64,000 nt of DNA. Origin: Terriglobus saanensis SP1PR4. Its GTDB lineage: Bacteria > Acidobacteriota > Terriglobia > Terriglobales > Acidobacteriaceae. A program made the translations under genes and the position numbers. This document shows positions 62,358 to 64,000 of this stretch, one piece after another (positions within the stretch are counted from its first letter, which is position 1; the number at the start of each line of letters is the position of its first letter). The notes beneath the pieces are model-generated. The model ran no database searches. It was not told the origin of the DNA and saw nothing but the letters and a program-made list of their open reading frames with translations. The stretch spans positions 2,294,001-2,358,000 of the forward strand of contig NC_014963.1 in assembly GCF_000179915.2 (NCBI RefSeq). The letters run 5' to 3'.

Positions 62358-63740
62358 GTGGAGAAATACAACGAAATGTCTGCCGCGACTGAGAAGGATG
62401 TCCCGATCGATCCCATACCTATAGCGAAGGCTGTGAAGCCCGCTGCCCGTGGTGTGCGGATCATCAGTCAGACGATTGGTTCTCGCGTCTTCATCCAGGG
62501 TCTGAACATTCTGACCGGGATCATGACGGCGCGTATTCTGGCACCCGCTGGTCGAGGGCAACTTGCCGCAATCACCTTGTGGTCTCAACTGCTGGCCGGA
62601 ATGACCACATTTGGTCTGCCGAGCGCTCTGATCTACTACATTCGCAACCGGCCTAAACAGACGGCGACCTTGATGGTGAACAGTCTGTTCATGAGTACGG
62701 TGCTCTCCGTCCTTGTAGCCATTGTGGGTGCGATCTGCATGCCCATGTGGCTGCATCAGTATCCCCTCTGGGCTATCCGTGCGGCGCAATGGTTCCTCAT
62801 CGTTACGCCGCTCTGCAGCACGACCCTGATCTTTCGTGGCGGCATCGAAGCGACGGGATCCTTCTCGACTTCCAATTTCGCCCAGATTTTGAATCCAGCG
62901 ATGATTCTGGCCTCGCTGCTGATTCTGCTCGCCACACATCAGTTCAACACGCTGAACGCTTCGGGCGCCTACATTCTGGCTGCAGCCCCCCCATTTTTTC
63001 TGCTGGCGTGGCGCTCTCGTAAGCTCTTTGGTAGCGACCGCAAGATCAGCTTTACAACACAGAAACTGCTTCTCAGTTATGGCATTCGCTCTTATGGGAT
63101 CGATCTGATTGGCGCACTCGCGCTTCAAGTGGATCAAGTGCTTGTAGTGAGCTTCCTGCGGCCCGCCGACCTGGGCGTATACGTTGTGATGTTGAGCCTC
63201 TCCCGCATTCTGAATATCTTCCAGAATTCGGTGGTAACGGTTCTCTTCCCGAAGGCGACCGGACTGTCGATCGAACAGGCCGTTGCCATGACAGCACGGG
63301 CTGCGCGTGTCAGCACCGCGATTACAAGTGTCTGCGCTCTCTGCATTGCTCTTTTGGGACCTCTGCTGCTGCGCATTTTCTACGGTGCCGAGTATGCCAA
63401 ATCATCGTTTACGCTCCGTGTGCTCCTGGTCGAGGTCACGATTGCCGGATGCGCCTTCGTTTTGGCTCAGGCCTTCATGGCGCTGGGTAAGCCAGGGCTT
63501 GTAACCTTTCTGCAGGGCGTCGGCCTGGCAGTGAGTGTGCCCATGATGTTTCTGTTGATTCCGCGGTGGGGAACGCTGGGCGCTGCGACGGCTCTTCTGG
63601 TTTCGACTCTTCTGAGACTTGCTTTGATCTATGGCAGCTTTATCTTTGTTCTGAAGGTCAGGCCGCCAAGCCTCCTCATTAACCGCGACGACATCAATCT
63701 ACTTCTAGTGGCGCTGCGAAAAAAAGGCGTGAGAGTGTAA
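62358..63740 (+). CDS. Wzx-like polysaccharide flippase
   Basis: About 460 residues with 12-14 hydrophobic helices of the MATE/MOP type (ITLWSQLLAGMTTFGLPSAL, VLSVLVAIVGAICMPMWL, QVLVVSFLRPADLGVYVVML, LGAATALLVSTLLRLALIYG). It flips the lipid-linked repeat unit to the periplasm. GTG 62358 or ATG 62376 (MSAATEKD) are candidates; neither has an ideal site. It follows the chain-length gene and precedes the 63745 frame by 4 bp, so the three form an operon. Confidence 0.88.
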   Translation: MEKYNEMSAATEKDVPIDPIPIAKAVKPAARGVRIISQTIGSRVFIQGLNILTGIMTARILAPAGRGQLAAITLWSQLLAGMTTFGLPSALIYYIRNRPKQTATLMVNSLFMSTVLSVLVAIVGAICMPMWLHQYPLWAIRAAQWFLIVTPLCSTTLIFRGGIEATGSFSTSNFAQILNPAMILASLLILLATHQFNTLNASGAYILAAAPPFFLLAWRSRKLFGSDRKISFTTQKLLLSYGIRSYGIDLIGALALQVDQVLVVSFLRPADLGVYVVMLSLSRILNIFQNSVVTVLFPKATGLSIEQAVAMTARAARVSTAITSVCALCIALLGPLLLRIFYGAEYAKSSFTLRVLLVEVTIAGCAFVLAQAFMALGKPGLVTFLQGVGLAVSVPMMFLLIPRWGTLGAATALLVSTLLRLALIYGSFIFVLKVRPPSLLINRDDINLLLVALRKKGVRV

Positions 63741-63744
63741 CCGT

Positions 63745-64000
63745 ATGCCACTTACCCTATTGGAAGTGAAGCAGAACAAGAAGTATCGCAATATGCTGAT
63801 TGGGTTTCTCTTCGGCAGCATTTTGCTTTCTTTCACGCCTCTTGCTCAAGGACTCATCTATCTCATTCCCGCTGCGGGATTCATGGTGGCCTGGTATCTC
63901 AAGAGACGTTCGCGGGTCCACTACATCACCTTCGTGCTCTGGCTCTTCTTCCTCGCACCGATGGTTCGTCGCATGATCGAATATCACATTCAGGCCCAGA
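63745..64000 (+). CDS. Start of a multi-spanning membrane protein, perhaps the O-antigen-type polymerase
   Basis: The ATG at 63745 follows the flippase stop by 4 bp. The first 85 residues show two hydrophobic stretches (MLIGFLFGSILLSFTPLAQG, ITFVLWLFFLAPMVRRMI) and continue beyond the window. Position after a flippase and two helices in this arrangement suggest a Wzy-like polymerase or O-antigen ligase, but the diagnostic WaaL/Wzy loop is not in the window. Confidence 0.6.
   Translation, partial: MPLTLLEVKQNKKYRNMLIGFLFGSILLSFTPLAQGLIYLIPAAGFMVAWYLKRRSRVHYITFVLWLFFLAPMVRRMIEYHIQAQ

Overview
The window looks like chromosomal DNA of a Gram-negative soil acidobacterium of the Acidobacteriaceae type (Terriglobus, Granulicella or Edaphobacter-like). 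This rests on family content: a duplicated orphan MacB-like permease, a tandem TIGR03435-type protein, an Oar-like TonB receptor with an N-terminal carboxypeptidase-regulatory domain, LpxD, and a large exopolysaccharide locus. Genus and species cannot be fixed from the sequence alone.

Region 1-5.5 kb is accessory DNA. It holds three remnants of polymorphic-toxin (Rhs-type) C-terminal tails. Two of them overlap the start of a small immunity-like gene by a few bases, and the third lies just ahead of one. The tails differ in sequence but share one spacing: Cys-x10-Cys, then 18-23 residues, then Cys-x(8-10)-Cys. Between the first and second lie a COG3910-like AAA ATPase, an unknown gene and an XRE regulator on the opposite strand. 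A frameshifted Rhs-core-like remnant precedes the second tail. A tRNA-Leu(GAG) closes the region.

Region 5.7-21.8 kb mixes housekeeping and surface genes: tmk, a lipoprotein, a REC-PAS protein, a secreted repeat protein, the orphan permease, a PQQ-propeller lipoprotein, the TIGR03435 tandem protein, a TonB receptor and tag. It then holds a TetR gene divergent from a VOC protein, with a paired direct-repeat operator candidate between them. An Asp-box propeller gene translationally coupled to a ubiquitin-like protein ending in Gly-Gly follows.

Region 22-44.5 kb contains a secreted DNase II homologue, a GH35-like secreted hydrolase, lpxD, a CCA-adding-type nucleotidyltransferase with a histone-H1-like tail, a YdcF protein behind a 16-bp tandem repeat, dnaE1, accA, a CPBP protease, a zinc-ribbon microprotein, an AT-richer foreign-looking gene with a plant-IQM/toxin-like SGHYKP motif, pyrF, rlpA, thiD-thiS and an Oar-like receptor.

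Region 44.7-64 kb starts with tRNA-Ser(GGA) and is an exopolysaccharide locus with genes on both strands. It encodes an initiating polyprenyl-phosphate glycosylphosphotransferase, an outer-membrane export protein, five glycosyltransferases (two are paralogues), a GT-C-like membrane protein, a Wzz/GumC-like chain-length protein, a Wzx-like flippase, a beta-helix protein, and the start of a multi-spanning protein that may be the polymerase. Together these make a Wzx/Wzy-type pathway: priming, assembly, flipping, polymerisation and export. Two tandem paralogous lipoproteins and a small beta-barrel protein are embedded in it.
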